This document shows positions 12,043 through 24,779 of a DNA stretch of 64,000 nucleotides, piece after piece. The notes under the pieces are model-generated. The model was not told where the DNA came from. It did no database searches and worked only from the letters and a program-made list of their open reading frames with translations. A program made the position numbers and the translations under genes. The stretch is from Pyxicephalus adspersus (Eukaryota > Chordata > Amphibia > Anura > Pyxicephalidae), in contig NC_092868.1 in NCBI RefSeq assembly GCF_032062135.1, forward strand, positions 51,538,479-51,602,478. Direction: 5' to 3'. Each line of letters opens with the position of its first letter. Position 1 is the stretch's first letter.

Positions 12043-12400
12043 TATTATTATTATTATTTCTTATATATTATATACAGTATTTATATAGCACCAACACATT
12101 ACACAGAGCTGTACAAAGTCCATAGTCATGTCACTAGCTGTCCCTCAAAGGAGCTCACAATCTAATGTCCCTACCATAGTCATATGTCATTACCACAGTC
12201 TAAGGTTAGTTTGGGGGAAGCCAATTGATCTAACTGCATGTTATTTGAATCTGGAAGGAAACAGGAGTACCCAGAGGAAACCCACACAAACACGGGGAGA
12301 ACCTGCAAACTCCATGCAGATTGTGTCCTGTCCAAGATTCAAACCCGTGACCCAGCACTGCAAAGACCAGAGTGCTAACCACTGAGCCACTGTGCTGTGC
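12043..12400 (-). mobile_element. tRNA-derived SINE (V-SINE-like), minus strand
   Basis: Read on the minus strand it starts AGCACAGTGGCTCAGTGG, a Pol III A box. A diverged B box (GGTTTGAATCT) follows, then a core with GCATGGAGTTTGCAGGTTCT. It ends in the tail ATGTGTTGGTGCTATATAAA followed by ATT repeats. Same family as 29717-30018 and 39473-39797. Confidence 0.75.
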
Positions 12401-12879
12401 ACTTTGTAGACCATTTAAACTTTTATTCTGGGTGCATCAAAACAATAGTTAGAAGCAAGGTGTGAGAAATGCAAGTTTTTCCTGCATGATATTGTAATGG
12501 CAATGCTTCATTAGATGTAGGATTACTTGTGTAATATAAGCCTAAAGCAGCCACAGCCTGAGTATAAAAAGCTTGTTCCCCGCCAGCAGCTGTGGGGTTG
12601 TACATTTTGTGTTGAAGCAATGGTCGCTCTGCAAAGGAGCCTGCTGATGTGTAATGAGGAGACCTGTACCTAACGCTTCAAATTTGTCTCCACCACCCTC
12701 TCCTCCAGTCTATTCATAAAATACACAGCCCCAGGCTCCCTATGTAAATGGCCAGAAGGAGAGAAAGCTGGGAGTGCATGAGAGTTTAAGTGCTACCTGT
12801 CTGTAAGTGCAATTGGAGCTGTACTTATCCAACAAGGTAACATGTCAAATTGTGGGCTTTAGAGAAAATACTTCCTACC

Positions 12880-13425
12880 CACCGCCCCTCTTCTGCTGCC
12901 TTTCCTTGTAGTTTTCTTCATCGGCTTCCATTTCACCTTAGAATCAAATTCAAGCTCCTGTGCTTTGCTTTCAAATCCCTCCACAGTTCTCGTCCCACTT
13001 ACCTTTCTGACCTAGTTGAAAAAATACTCCCCTGGATGTTCTCTTCAATGACCTACTAATGGCTTCCTCACTAATAACCTCCTCACATGCACAGTTTAAA
13101 GACTTTTCTAGATCTGCCCCAACTCTCTGGAATGGTCTTCCTCGTCCTATTGAGCTTGCTCATACTTTCTGCTCTTTTAAAAGAGTACTTAAAACCCATC
13201 TTTTCAATCTTGCCTACCCGTCTTCTTCTGTCTCCTAAACCCTCACTACTTCCCACCTTTCTATATCCCCCCTCCCTCACCTCTTAGATTGTAAGCTCTT
13301 CGGGACAGGGACCTCTTCTCCGCCTATGTCACTGTCTGTATCTGTCTGTCATTTACAACCCCTATTTAATGTACAGCACTGCTTAATATGTGTGTGCTAT
13401 ATAAATCCTGTTTATTAATAAAATA
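12880..13425 (+). mobile_element. L2-type LINE 3' fragment
   Basis: Encodes a broken version of the C-terminal reverse transcriptase ORF (RLPFHLRIKFKLLCFAFKS, PTYLSDLVEK), followed by the shared 3' UTR and AAT tail. Homologous to 46315-46915. Confidence 0.8.
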
Positions 13426-13429
13426 TTAG

Positions 13430-14362
13430 TAATAATAATGCTGAAATATATAAAAAGCAGGAAGCAAATGCAAAAAAGAAAAGAAGTCTCTACCTGGAGT
13501 TCAGCTTTAAGTAGAGGACGAGTTCTATTGTGGCTCATTGTTTGTGGTGTGTGTTTTATAGAAGAGGTGTTAGAAATATGATTTTTCTTCCCTATTCTTA
13601 TGTAATGTTGTATCACCTACAGCAAATCAAACTCCCACCTGCTACATAACACACCATCATTTTGTTTTGCTCAGCCTTGTAGCAGAAAAGAGCCTCTTTC
13701 AACCCCTTTTGGCCTCCCATGTGATCTATCCTTTACTAATGAAGCTTCAAACCTCTTTTTACACATCAATGCCCCTTTGGCTTGGAGTCATGTTGCACTT
13801 GGCACTATGGCCAAGTTGAAGTGTTTGTATGCAAGCCTTGATATCTCCTCCATGACGGAACCCTTAATAGACATTTGTGTGAATCTCTTGTTCCATTTAA
13901 CTAGAGCCTATCACTTTGGTTTACTACTGATCGCTGTATTACTTGGGGAGAACCCTTTACCCAAATGTCTCATGTTGATGTTGCTCAGGAGGAGCCTGTT
14001 GACGTGATCGGAAAACGTAGGCCAACATAGTGGACCCAACCCAATGTTGGAGAAACTCTATCAGCTGCACTGTTGGGTCCTTTTTGGCTTGTGCAGATAG
14101 CTGGCTGCTTCTCAACAACAGATGTTCTTTCAGTCCAACTCTCCATATGTCAAAACACTTGTGGTGCCTTGTGCCAGCTCCAGAGGCCTAGAATAAGGTC
14201 ATGCAACAAGTAGCATGTAGCTGGGAAAACCTACAGCCCCAGAAATCTGCCTATACCAGCATTAATTTATCTAACTTTCTTTTAAAGTTAAAACGTGTCT
14301 AAACCTAAGAGCAGAAATCTAATATAGTGCACCTTACCTGTCCTTAGATGCCAGGGCTGCAT
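13430..14362. other. Intergenic, nothing recognised
   Basis: The frame at 13777-14007 carries no domain I can name. No splice-supported exon seen. Confidence 0.35.
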
Positions 14363-14379
14363 TAGGTATTTTATTTTTT

Positions 14380-15592
14380 TTTATTTCAGTTTTATTAAAA
14401 TTTTTGAAAAGTCAGGACATAAAAGAAAATATCACGTATATGAACAGAACAAAAGGGGAGGACCAAGGATCCCCCGTCACATCAAGTACAAACAGTATGA
14501 AAATACATGTGACATTTTACATTTAACAATTGTCTAACAGTACAAATGAGTGCTTATACAGCCGCCAGAACATATAAACCGGGGGTAAAGGGAAATACAA
14601 CAATAAAATATACATGTCAAAAAAGAGCAAGAAAAACAAATACCCCTGCATTAATTGGAATAGAGAAACTAATCCAACACATGCATTTAGTGGATCAACT
14701 AACATACTCATCTCTGGATATATCTGACAGGTATATCAAAAAAGCACTTGCATAATACTAGTTAACAAAAAAAGGGGGGGGGGAATAATCAACTAAACAG
14801 CCCAGGGAAGAGATAAGGGTTCAGCAGGGTGGATAAGGGGGAAGGGGAAGGGAGGTGAGGGGGGGGAAGCGCCCGACTGGCCAAGCGCACATTTAAACTA
14901 TCAGAGCATTATGTATCATTTCAAGATAATTTGAACTACACTGATACTCTCCCATTGATTAGCTTAGGTTAATGCCAAAGAACTTTTAAATTGGGTGGAT
15001 TCCTTGAACCAGTCCCATGCAGACCACATTAACTTATATTGTTCCCATTTATTGTCGTCCTCCGCTACAAGCCTCTCCAAGTGCTGTATCTTTTCTAATT
15101 CTGTAAACCAATCTTTCAAGGATGGCGCTGTGGTCTGTTTCCATTTCCTGGGAATAACAGACCTGGCAGCCGCAAGGAAATGTCTCAATACAACTCTCTT
15201 GTTAGCCTTTATGGACCCCGGTAGGATAGATAACAAGGCTATCTGGGGGGTAATCCTCAAATCTGAACCAGAAACATTGTTATAGATATCTACTATCTGA
15301 GACCACAACTTATGGATATTGGAACAATCCCACCATATATGTAACATTGTGCCTTGATGGGTAAGACAACGCCAACACCTATCGGACAGGGAAAGAGACA
15401 TACGGTGGACGTCTGAGGGGCAAAGATACCATCTAGAGATAATTTTGTAATTGGTCTCTTGAGCCTTACAAGGAAGAGACATTTTATGAGTTAAAATAAA
15501 CGCTTTTTCCCAGTCCAACGGAGAGATAACCTCTCCCAATTCCTTTTCCCAGTATCTGGTATAGGTGGGGGCGTTGTTAGTATGGAATTTAA
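14380..15592 (-). mobile_element. 5'-truncated L1/Tx1-clade LINE with target-site duplication
   Basis: The minus-strand frame (15539-14964) encodes the C-terminal end of an L1-like ORF2. It includes a zinc-knuckle-like region, CWRC then GTMLHIWWDCS, as in L1/Tx1 proteins after the reverse transcriptase. A 3' UTR and A-rich tail follow. The insertion is flanked by a perfect 17-bp direct repeat, TAGGTATTTTATTTTTT, at 14363-14379 and 15593-15609. This is the expected result of target-primed reverse transcription with 5' truncation. Not autonomous. Confidence 0.85.
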
Positions 15593-15609
15593 TAGGTATT
15601 TTATTTTTT

Positions 15610-18000
15610 ACTTAATTTCATTTGAATGTGTGAAAGTTTAGCTGCTTGCATAGTAGTAGTGCAAACTGCATTCAGATTTCAGGGTGATCTGATCACTTCC
15701 ATTTGATGCAAAACAAGATACAATATTTCCCTTGCTGGCCAATAGCCACATCACAGTCCATCAGAAACATATAGTTTCACCCTCCTGTCTCTCTCTGACA
15801 ATTGTTCTTAATTGTTGGGTCTCACAAACCCAAACTACAAGTGACCCCCTTGGCTCTCTAAGTTCCCAGGCTTTGCACAGCCTTCTTTCTTTTCTACAGG
15901 CACGCTCCCTTTTTCTATCATCAGGCAGGTAATTCCTAGCCACTTTCAATTCCTGGCCTGGCTCCTCCAATGTCCACCTGGCCACCTATTCCTTCCAAGG
16001 CCTGGATCTGAAATAAAGAGCTGCAAATTTGCAACAGCATTTTGCCTTATCCAGGTCCACCTTTCCTAGGTATAATCAAAAAAAAAAAATACCTTGAAAT
16101 AATCTTTAAATTCAGATTTACACTTATCACAATGCTACAAATAATATAAGCATGAGCTCCTTCAAACAAGTAGACTAATCTAGTATGACCATTCAAATAT
16201 TTTTTTGATTTATAAAATTAGTTGGTATCTCCAGGAAAAGACACATGCACAGACATATCTAAAGTAACCAAAGAGCCCCATATACATAAACATATTGTAT
16301 TACAAAATACATATTTAACATCTAATGGGTTACACTGCCTGTCCATAAACTGATTCATGAAGAAACTGACTCGTCTTTAAGAGTCTTATAGAGTAATCTC
16401 CTCTATACATGACCATCGATGAGAACATCACTGTACATCAATGTATATTTCATCTTCAACATTGTCAGGAACCATTACCAAGAATCATTAAAGTACAAAT
16501 ATTCTTTACTGCCTCTCACTAGATGCAAGGGGGGGACTTCATCAATTTATATCGATATATAGATGTCTGTGAAACTAATTACCTTTGAGTTTGATGATTT
16601 AATAGCATGGTTCATATATATGAGTATAACTCCCTTTAGATTTGATACTTATGATACTTTGTTCATTAATCTTCTGATTATCATTCAGTTTAATTTATTA
16701 TTATGTTTTATATGTCATTTATGATACAATATTTCACATATTGAGATATTCATGTACATTATATTAAATTCAACATCTTTAAAGTGGAATTAAATTCTAC
16801 TACCAAGGTTTTGCCATAATGTATGCACAATATATATGCATGTTTTTCCGGACTTATCTGGTTGTTTTCTGGATTCACCTTTTTATAGCCATCTTCATTT
16901 TCCAGGTTGGAAGTGGAACATTGACTAGTGCTAAACCATACATTTTAAAGTTTAGATTATAATTTTTTCTGGAATAAAATCAAGCAGATGGTTTTACATC
17001 ATTACAAAGCCAATGCGTTTTGTGGGTCAAACCTTGGCAGCTTCATCAGCACTTGAAAGTCCATGATGACTGCGTGACAGGTTAAAAGTATAAATTATAT
17101 TGTGTTGTAGAAACGCAAAGTATTTGTTAGGTTAGGCAGCCTTTTTATTTATTGCTGCCTTTTTGACCCAGTTGAGAAGGTCCAACCTTTCTGTTTTACC
17201 GGAGGCAAAAATGTAGAAAATTCAAAATTTTACACTTGTCACTACAAAGCTTTTAATGGTGAGATCTGTTCTGGTGCCTATTTTCTAAGAAGGGATTTTC
17301 TGTTAAATTTACTATTTTATCTGTTGTGTCTTTGGGGGATAGGAAAAAATCACTCCAAAGGGACACAGATGGCAAAAAAAGAACCCTTCCCATCTTTGCT
17401 AAAAAGGAATCATGTTGGTTAAGTATTCACTTTGCACTCCAAATGTATTAATTTTTAATACGCTGTTGTATGGCAATGAGTCAGGGTATTATAGAGTGTA
17501 AATTTGTCCTCTTGCTGAGAATCGCATTTGTACCCTGTAGCTGATTTGCCCTTGCTGAACACTTCCAGAAATGATACTTCTCCAATGGCAGTTATCTAGA
17601 ATTATGGATCCGACTTTCTTCTTTTCCAGATACGGGAGGCCCTCCCTGACTACACATGATGTCACCTAGCAATAAAGACAGAGGGGGTGGCTCGTAAATC
17701 TTACCGGAAAGACCTGTTGAGTGTATTAATGTTTGCACTTAGGAATCCTCTTTGTGCTGCCAAGGGCTGTAGGGAAGTGATTCATCCCGAGGTAGGTGGC
17801 ACACGACTGCTGCCAAAGACGTCACTAATGAGAACTTATCATTGAAAGGTATTGTAATAATATGTACCAGTTATAAGCTGATTCATATCACGCAATTTCA
17901 TTCACAAAACTTAAAAGGTTTCTCTGTTCTTCTCACTCATGGTTCTCTCTCCTCGTTTAATGATTTCAAGATGAATGCAGAATTGGAAATGAAATGCCTA
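15610..18000. other. Intergenic, AT-rich, no gene recognised
   Basis: Contains an unclassified repeat-like motif near 17010-17050 (AATGCGTTTTGTGGGTCA followed by GGCAGCTTCATCAG), of a type common in frog repeats. No splice-supported coding exon was found. Confidence 0.35.
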
Positions 18001-18475
18001 CAGGGACACAACCTGTTACTTAAAATTTACCATATATGGTCAAAATGTGGACCACCACAACAAATTACTTTTGGAAGTTTCCAGTGAGGGGTGCTGTTAA
18101 CGCTACAGCATACAAAGACATTTTAGACAATTGTTCAGTACAGTGGACTGTGCCCCTGTGCACAAAACTCAATAATGGCATGGTTTTAGGAGTTTGGTGT
18201 GGGGAAGCTGGTGTGCCGTGGACCAGTCTCTGACCTGAACCCTACAGAACACCTTAAGAATGAAATAGAGCACCAATTACAAGTCTGCTCTTCTCATTGA
18301 GCATTAGTACTTGACCTCCTTAAAGCTTGTTTGGCTTATTAGGTAAAATACCCCAAGGCACACTCCAAAAGCTTATGGAAAGCCTTCCTAAAATGGTGGT
18401 GGATGTTACACTAGCAAAGTGGGGCAACTCGCCATTAATGACTATGTCTTTGGAATAGGATGTCTAGCAAGCTCC
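18000..18475 (+). pseudogene. Tc1-like transposase remnant
   Basis: Broken frames retain the end of a Tc1-type DDE transposase: SLTxxNP-like ACCTGAACCCTACAGAACA (Asp-Leu-Asn-Pro), then an AKYPKAHSKSLWKAFLKW-like region. The typical 3' end of such elements follows (GGAATAGGATGTCTAGCAAG). Stops and frameshifts make it non-functional. Its 3' end runs directly into the minisatellite at 18475-19458. Confidence 0.6.
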
Positions 18476-19458
18476 TTTAGGTGTCATGGTCAGATGTCCA
18501 ACAGACTTATCTTGGTGTGGTGGTCAGATGTTCAACAAACTCATATAGGTGTGATGGTCGGATGTCCAACAGACTTATATCGGTGTGATGGTCGGATATC
18601 CAACAGACTCATATTGGTGTGATGGTCGGATGTCCAACAAACTCATACAGGTGTGACGGTCAGATGTCCAACAAACTCATATTGGTGTGATGGTCAGATG
18701 TTCAACAAACTCATATTGGTATGATGGTCGGATGTCCAACAGACTTATATTGGTGTGATGGTCAGATGTTCAAATGGTCAGATGTTCAACAAACTCATAT
18801 TGGTATGATGGTCGGATGTCCAACAGACTTATATTGGTGTGATGGTCAGATGTTCAACAAACTCATATAGGTGTGATGGTCGGATGTCCAACAAACTCAT
18901 ACAGGTGTGACGGTCCAATGTCCAACAAAGACAGGTGTAATGGTCAGATGTCCAACAAACTCATATTGGTATGATGCTGGGATGTTCAACAGCCTCATAT
19001 TGGTTTGATGGTTCGATGTCCAACAAACTCATACAGGTGTGAGTGTCCAATGTCCAACAAAGACAGGTGTAATGGTCAGATGTCCAACAAACACTCACAG
19101 GTGTGATGGTCAGATGTCCAACAAACTCATATTGGTATGATGCTGGGATGTTCAACAGCCTCATATTGGTTTGATGGTTCGATGTCCAACAGACTCATAT
19201 AGGTGTGATGGTCGGATGTCCAACAAACTCATATTGGTGTGATGGTCAGATGTTCAACAAATTCATACAGGTGTGACGGTCCAATGTCCAACAAATGCAG
19301 GTGTAATGGTCAGATGTCCAACAAACTCATATTGGTATGATGGTGTGATGGACAGATGTCCAACAAATTCATACTGGTGTGATTGTCAGATGTCCAACAA
19401 ACACATACAGGTGTGATGGTCAGAAGTCCAACAAACTTATATTGGTGTGATGGTTAGA
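18475..19458. repeat. About 36-bp minisatellite derived from a Tc1-like 3' end
   Basis: About 27 units of AGGTGTGATGGTCAGATGTCC plus AACAAACTCATAT, with variants (GGTCGGATG, GGTCCAATG) and larger duplicated blocks. The first unit is continuous with the transposon end at 18460-18495, which has the same words (TTTAGGTGTCATGGTCAGAT). Open frames across it are periodic and not genes. Confidence 0.9.
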
Positions 19459-19459
19459 G

Positions 19460-20560
19460 GCTTGACCATATGGTGCATCTTTTTGACTTGGCATTCTGTA
19501 TATATGACTAGAGGGTCTTTAGCTATGCCCGTTAATTAGATGAGAATTATTCATTGTTCAGTCAGGAGGGCAGTGATGAATAGTTTATGCTAGAGCTGCA
19601 AAAAGAGCCAAGAACAAGGGTAGTTCTTGTCTTGTTGAGAAGTGTAATTATGCTGTATGAGATGGGAATCTAGCTTAAAAGAACTGTATGTAGTCTTTAT
19701 CCCATTCCTTAAATTAAAGTATTCCCCCCTCCCCTGCTCAGGTGTGTGCTTGCTTACATCTGGAACTTATTGCCCACAGCAATGTTCTTTTCCTCTAAGT
19801 GCAGAAAAGCCTTATAGAATGCTATAGGGCCATCTCTGGATATATGATTTATTGGGGGGGAGGAGTCTAAAGGGATGGGCACAGGCACAAACAGGACAAA
19901 TACTGTTTTAAATGCAGGATCTAAAGATTCCATCTTACAAGGGGGGCTAGTTTGCTTTCGCGGCAGAAGGTAAGTGCCATACAATGTGCATTAAAATCTG
20001 CAGCAAATCAGAGCTCATTTCCAGGCTGGAGAATATTCAGCATCATTTAGCCACTATCCCGCTGTCTTAGTCCATCCCTTGCATTTATAGGATTTAGTTC
20101 ATTCAATCATATAGCTTTAGATTCACCTCTTGGCATTTCCTAGGGTAGTTTACATGCAAATACAGCTTGTTTATACATCTCCCTGCCAGCCCCATGTACA
20201 ATACATGATCTACCTGCAAGACATGGAATCAATACCGCAAGGCTTTATTTAAAAGTATATTTACAGTGTTGTTAAGAAGGGAGATAAGAAACCTGGGAAT
20301 ATAAACAGATGAAACATCAGCTTTGATGAAAGTTGCAGATTTAGAGAGATTGAATTCAACTTTTGAAATAGCAAAGTCCTATAGGAGGTTTTAGTGGATT
20401 GGGTTTACATATGCAATAAATGCCAATTTGTAATAAACTCCCAAGGGATGAATTTTGGACTCCATCCAACTTCTCTGTTTTAAAATGTTTCATTTCCACA
20501 ATGCAGATACATTTGTTACGAACGGACATAACGTCTTCTTGTTGTGTTTAGCTTTTATTA
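19460..20560. other. Intergenic, nothing recognised
   Basis: Unique-looking AT-rich sequence. No coding exon or repeat family identified. Confidence 0.35.
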
Positions 20561-20574
20561 AAAAAAAAAAAAAA

Positions 20575-21010
20575 AGTGAGCTTCCGAAATGAGTAATGCG
20601 AGAAGCCGGAGAAGTTTTAACTTTAATCAAAGTGACCTTGGCGGTTCCTATCGTCATTTACAATACATTAGACTAGATCTGCAGTTAGGTTAATGAAATC
20701 TCATTTCACAGAGATGCCATTTCATAACCCCCTCCTGTTCAGAGGCATTAAAACAAACAGAATTATCCCAGCCCTTAATTGTGGAGAGAGGAACAGACAA
20801 AAAAAAAAAAAAAAGAATCCTAATATTTTCTAATTGAAGCAATAAATATGAGGTTGATGTACATCACAATACAGAGTGCAAAGCCAGAGCCGATGGCCTC
20901 TGGCTGCAGCCTTGCAATCAATAGAGAATTTGATGAAACTATGGATTGACTGCTGACGTCAAGGCCTGTAAAGCGGTGCCAGGATTAATGGCCGGCCTGT
21001 ACTTTTTTGT
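20575..21010. other. Possible conserved non-coding element
   Basis: Non-repetitive block between two A-runs. It has dense homeodomain-like TAAT/ATTA cores, an intact CRE-like TGACGTCA (20954 region), and balanced composition unlike the surrounding repeats. Assigned by texture only; sequence conservation could not be tested. Confidence 0.25.
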
Positions 21011-22478
21011 CAAATAGAGCAAAGTTTTATTGCCATGACTGTACAAATCTTAGGATGGGTCTTATTTTTGAAGTTGCATACAGACGGGTGAACTTTGGCC
21101 AATATTGCGTCTGTTCAGCTACTTCTTGACGCATGTTCGCCATATAACTGACTGTCGTTATGGTTTCTTCAGTGCCTTTCTTATCCTGAAAAGTTTGTCT
21201 GTCCTTTGCTATAAATTATACATTGCTTTGTTTTAATTTTCAATTATATGAAAAGTTGCATTTTACTATATTGTGCTTGATATAGACTGAATGAGCATTT
21301 CCTCTGAACCCTCAGCCCCCTTTAATTTTTGGATTAAAAATACATATTAATCTCAAAGCTCCATTTACTTTGTTAAATCCATAGTCACATGACTCGCTGG
21401 TACCAAAGTCTTCTATATTTTGAACTGCAGAATGGGAAAATCCTTCTCGTTGGTCATTGTTTGGGCAGATGCCTTCTATTGGTTGTCCATTGTTGGGGGT
21501 CTTTGCAGGCTCTAGGAGATTTGGCTAAAAGATCAGACCTTTCCCGGCCTACAGTGCAATGGTGGATTACAGGAAGTGGAACACTGCAGGAAGAGGCACC
21601 ATAAGACCGTGAGTAAAAAAGTTTTTTTCTATCAGAAATTGAATATCGGAAACATTAAAAAGTTAATGGGATAAAAAGAAATGAATAACCAAAACCCCTT
21701 TACTATTTGTGGTTGCAGACATCTCCATGCAAGAGTTATATTTAGTTGTATTTAGTTAAGAACAAGGTTTAAACCTTGATCTCCTCCTGTTGTAATTTTG
21801 TAGCAAATCACAACCGAGAAGATGCACCAGGGTCTGACCTGTATTGGAGATTTGTGAACACAGGCACCGGTAGTTTAATGATTTTGCTCTATACAGAAAT
21901 TGAATACTGACCCTGGCAGAAGCCTGAACAAAAATGGTCCTGTTCTTTTTAAAAAGAAAAGCAGATTTAATAATAAAATTAATTTGTGAAATACCATGAG
22001 AAAGTAGTACATGCCTTGTGCATGCTGCACCCAACATGAAAAGCAATACATATATACAGTGTATATATGGTCCAGTTAAAAATAATTTAACATTGAAATG
22101 CTAGATATTTGGGACAAGCAAACCAGCATCAGTCTGCAATATAACCCATTCACGTTCATCATACGTGGCAGGGAAAGCAAGCTGAGCCATTGCAGAGAAG
22201 CTGCTCTGGCTGATTGGATCTGGCATGGAACCTTTGTTCTTATACGCGTCTGCAGAGCTTCTGCGGGCATAAATACAGGCTGACAATAATCAGATCCACA
22301 GGAAGATGATTTTTATTGGTTTGTTATTGTTTTCCAACTTTATCCAAAAAAAAACACCAATTGCTGTGATGTTTGTTACTCATACAGTAAATAGCTTCCC
22401 CTGCCTATCCATCCACAGCAGAGCAGACATCTTGGTTTATGTACTTCCCTAAATATACAATTGAAGATCATTTGTAAT
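21010..22478. other. Intergenic, nothing recognised
   Basis: Several short frames (21389-21604, 21756-22286) without recognised domain, splice or start context. Confidence 0.35.
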
Positions 22479-22479
22479 A

Positions 22480-23331
22480 CGAGGTCTGTCTATTAAATAA
22501 GCAGACTGTGTTTCCATTTCTTAAACAAAGCAGTGAGAGCTCATTATCAACACTTGCCATGAATGTTTACACCAAACACGCATGACAAATGCCAGAACTC
22601 TACCATTTAGTTTGTTGTCAATTACCGTTGTGCTGAAATCAAGTTTAAAAGTTGAGCAATGTGTTAATTTAAACTTTTTAGTAAAATTTCACACCAAAGC
22701 AAAGAGTCACGCAAGAAAATTTGTGCTGACATTCTGCAGCAACTTGAGGTGAACCTGAACCTTTTTCATTAAGTCATTACTTGGTACCGAAACCCGGATC
22801 TTCCAGTATGATCCTGAAACCAAACCACAGTCACTGGAAACACATTCATTACTAAGAATCAAAAAAGTCCAAATTCACAGCCACGCTCATCGTATTTTAT
22901 GACATGAAGGGCGTCATTTTGGCAGAATGGGTTCCAGAAGGAACCCAACAATATTATAAGGAAGACAAAGCTGAGAGTGAGAGTCAGGAAAAGATGGCAA
23001 AAATGTGGGAAAATTGTTTCATTCTTCATCAGGACAATGCTCCTTCTAACACAACACTTCCTGTGAGCAACAAACACATTACTGCGCTGGAACATCCTCC
23101 ATATTCACCAGATTTGAGTCAATGGATGCAGAAAAGAAAAAAACATCAGATATCTGGAAACAGCGAGAAACTGATATGCTGCACGCCTTCCGCCAGTGTA
23201 AAACAAGACGGCATTGGTGCCTAATTGTGAATGGAGAAAATATTGAAGGGGGCAAGAATTAGAATTTGCATATCAATAAATAAAAGTGAGTTCTTATATC
23301 AGTCTTGTTGTTATTTATTAGACAGACCTCA
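22480..23331 (+). mobile_element. Degenerate mariner element with inverted ends
   Basis: The left end CGAGGTCTGTCTATTAAATA and right end (inverted) TGAGGTCTGTCTAATAAATA form terminal inverted repeats flanked by TA on both sides. Inside, 22904-23130 encodes mariner transposase pieces: FYDMKGVILAEWVPEG, then DNAPSN and HPPYSPDL, the DD motif region. The frame is interrupted and no intact transposase remains. Confidence 0.82.
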
Positions 23332-23334
23332 TAT

Positions 23335-24100
23335 ACAAAGAGAGCTCACAGTATTTACAAAGAGTTGAGTACCCGCAGTCCCCTTCATGCACAAGCACCA
23401 GCGGAGTGTCACATAATGCCAACACCCAGAAGTATTGAGCTCTTAGGACTTATTGATATGGTTAGATGGTGGTTAAAGTAGAATCCAACACTGACCCCTT
23501 TTGGGTAGTAATTAACAAAAATTCTTTGTGTACAGTGTATGTATAGCTTTTTCTGCAGTTATTAGTCCATTCCAGTTACAATACCGGTAGTCATTCTTCT
23601 GCACCTGGAGTAATGGATGTCTGGGAGGCTGTAAATCCAGGCTGTATGATGGCATCCTAAGAAGTACAGTATATGCTAAAAGAAGGTAAGTTATGTGATG
23701 GGAGATACATTGGAATGGGAGATAAATGCTGTGCAATTGTTACACCACAGCTGTTCAAAGTAATTGCAAAGCATCTGAAAACATGATACTATATTACCAA
23801 AATTGCTGGATGAGGATTTTTTGGAAGGGGTGGGTTTATTTTGTGAGAATATGTCCCAAGTACCTTTTTTAACATGTTGTTTTATTGTAAATCAAAGCTA
23901 AAGTATGATGGCAAAAAAGGAATTCTTTGGACCCCCTCCCACCCCCAAATTAAAAACATCCAAAAAATAATAATTTTTTTGTTACATTTCAAAGTGTTCT
24001 TCTCCAGCTATCACTTTTTGGGTCAGGTTCAAATCTGATTAGTATCAGTATAGAACATTTGTTTTTTAAATAAAGGGTACAAATATTTTTCCATAGCTTA
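23335..24100. other. Intergenic, nothing recognised
   Basis: AT-rich stretch between a mariner and a hAT element, without coding signal. Confidence 0.35.
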
Positions 24101-24103
24101 GGG

Positions 24104-24771
24104 CAGCGGTTGCCAACCTTTCTGACCCCACGGACCACTAAATTCATAATGGTTAATCCCGTGGACCAATATTATACATTTTTTAAAAAAGATAAATACA
24201 TTTGTAAAATAATGATCTTCCTATTGGTAAAAACGAGGACTGTGGAGGCTCTGATTCATTGGTCAGCTCACAGTTAAGTAAAGTATTACTATTGTTACTA
24301 TTATCATTAGTTGTATTATCTTTGGTATTACTAAAGAGATACAAAATATTTGTTTGCTTTTTCTCACTCATTATGGGATTATTTCATTCCAATCTCAGAC
24401 CAAACAAGAAATTACACAGTTAAGGTCATACTTACCTAAAGATCATCTGAGAAATAAACAAATAAAACAATTGGATGAGAATCGGTATTGGCGGAGTGGG
24501 GTGACTGTTGTAATGGTGGAAACAATACTGAAGTGTACGGCTCGGTACGGTTGCCTCATACAACTTCGGACTACACTGACGTCACGCTGCGTCTCCCTTG
24601 TTTTTCAGTCTCTAGTACAGTACATGGATTTAGTGCAATATAAAGGCGAAAGTTGTCATTCGGAATATAAGGAATTTATTACAATATTATTTTTGTTTTA
24701 TTATTATTAAAACATAAAAATTGCAAATAATGTCCAAATTTTTCATGTGGACCACCGGTTGGTGACCCCTG
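24104..24771. mobile_element. Non-autonomous hAT element with 8-bp target duplication
   Basis: Starts CAGCGGTTGCCAACC and ends GGTTGGTGACCCCTG, imperfect terminal inverted repeats of hAT type. Flanked by GCTTAGGG (24096-24103) and GTTTAGGG (24772-24779), an 8-bp duplication with one mismatch. No transposase frame. Confidence 0.75.
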
Positions 24772-24779
24772 GTTTAGGG

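Noticed and set aside
12361..12400. tRNA-like A and B boxes
   Set aside because: They belong to SINE heads (also at 30000 and 39480); the cloverleaf is incomplete, so not tRNA genes.
18419..19164. Open frames with repeating MSNRLIL-like words
   Set aside because: Periodic translation of the 36-bp minisatellite.
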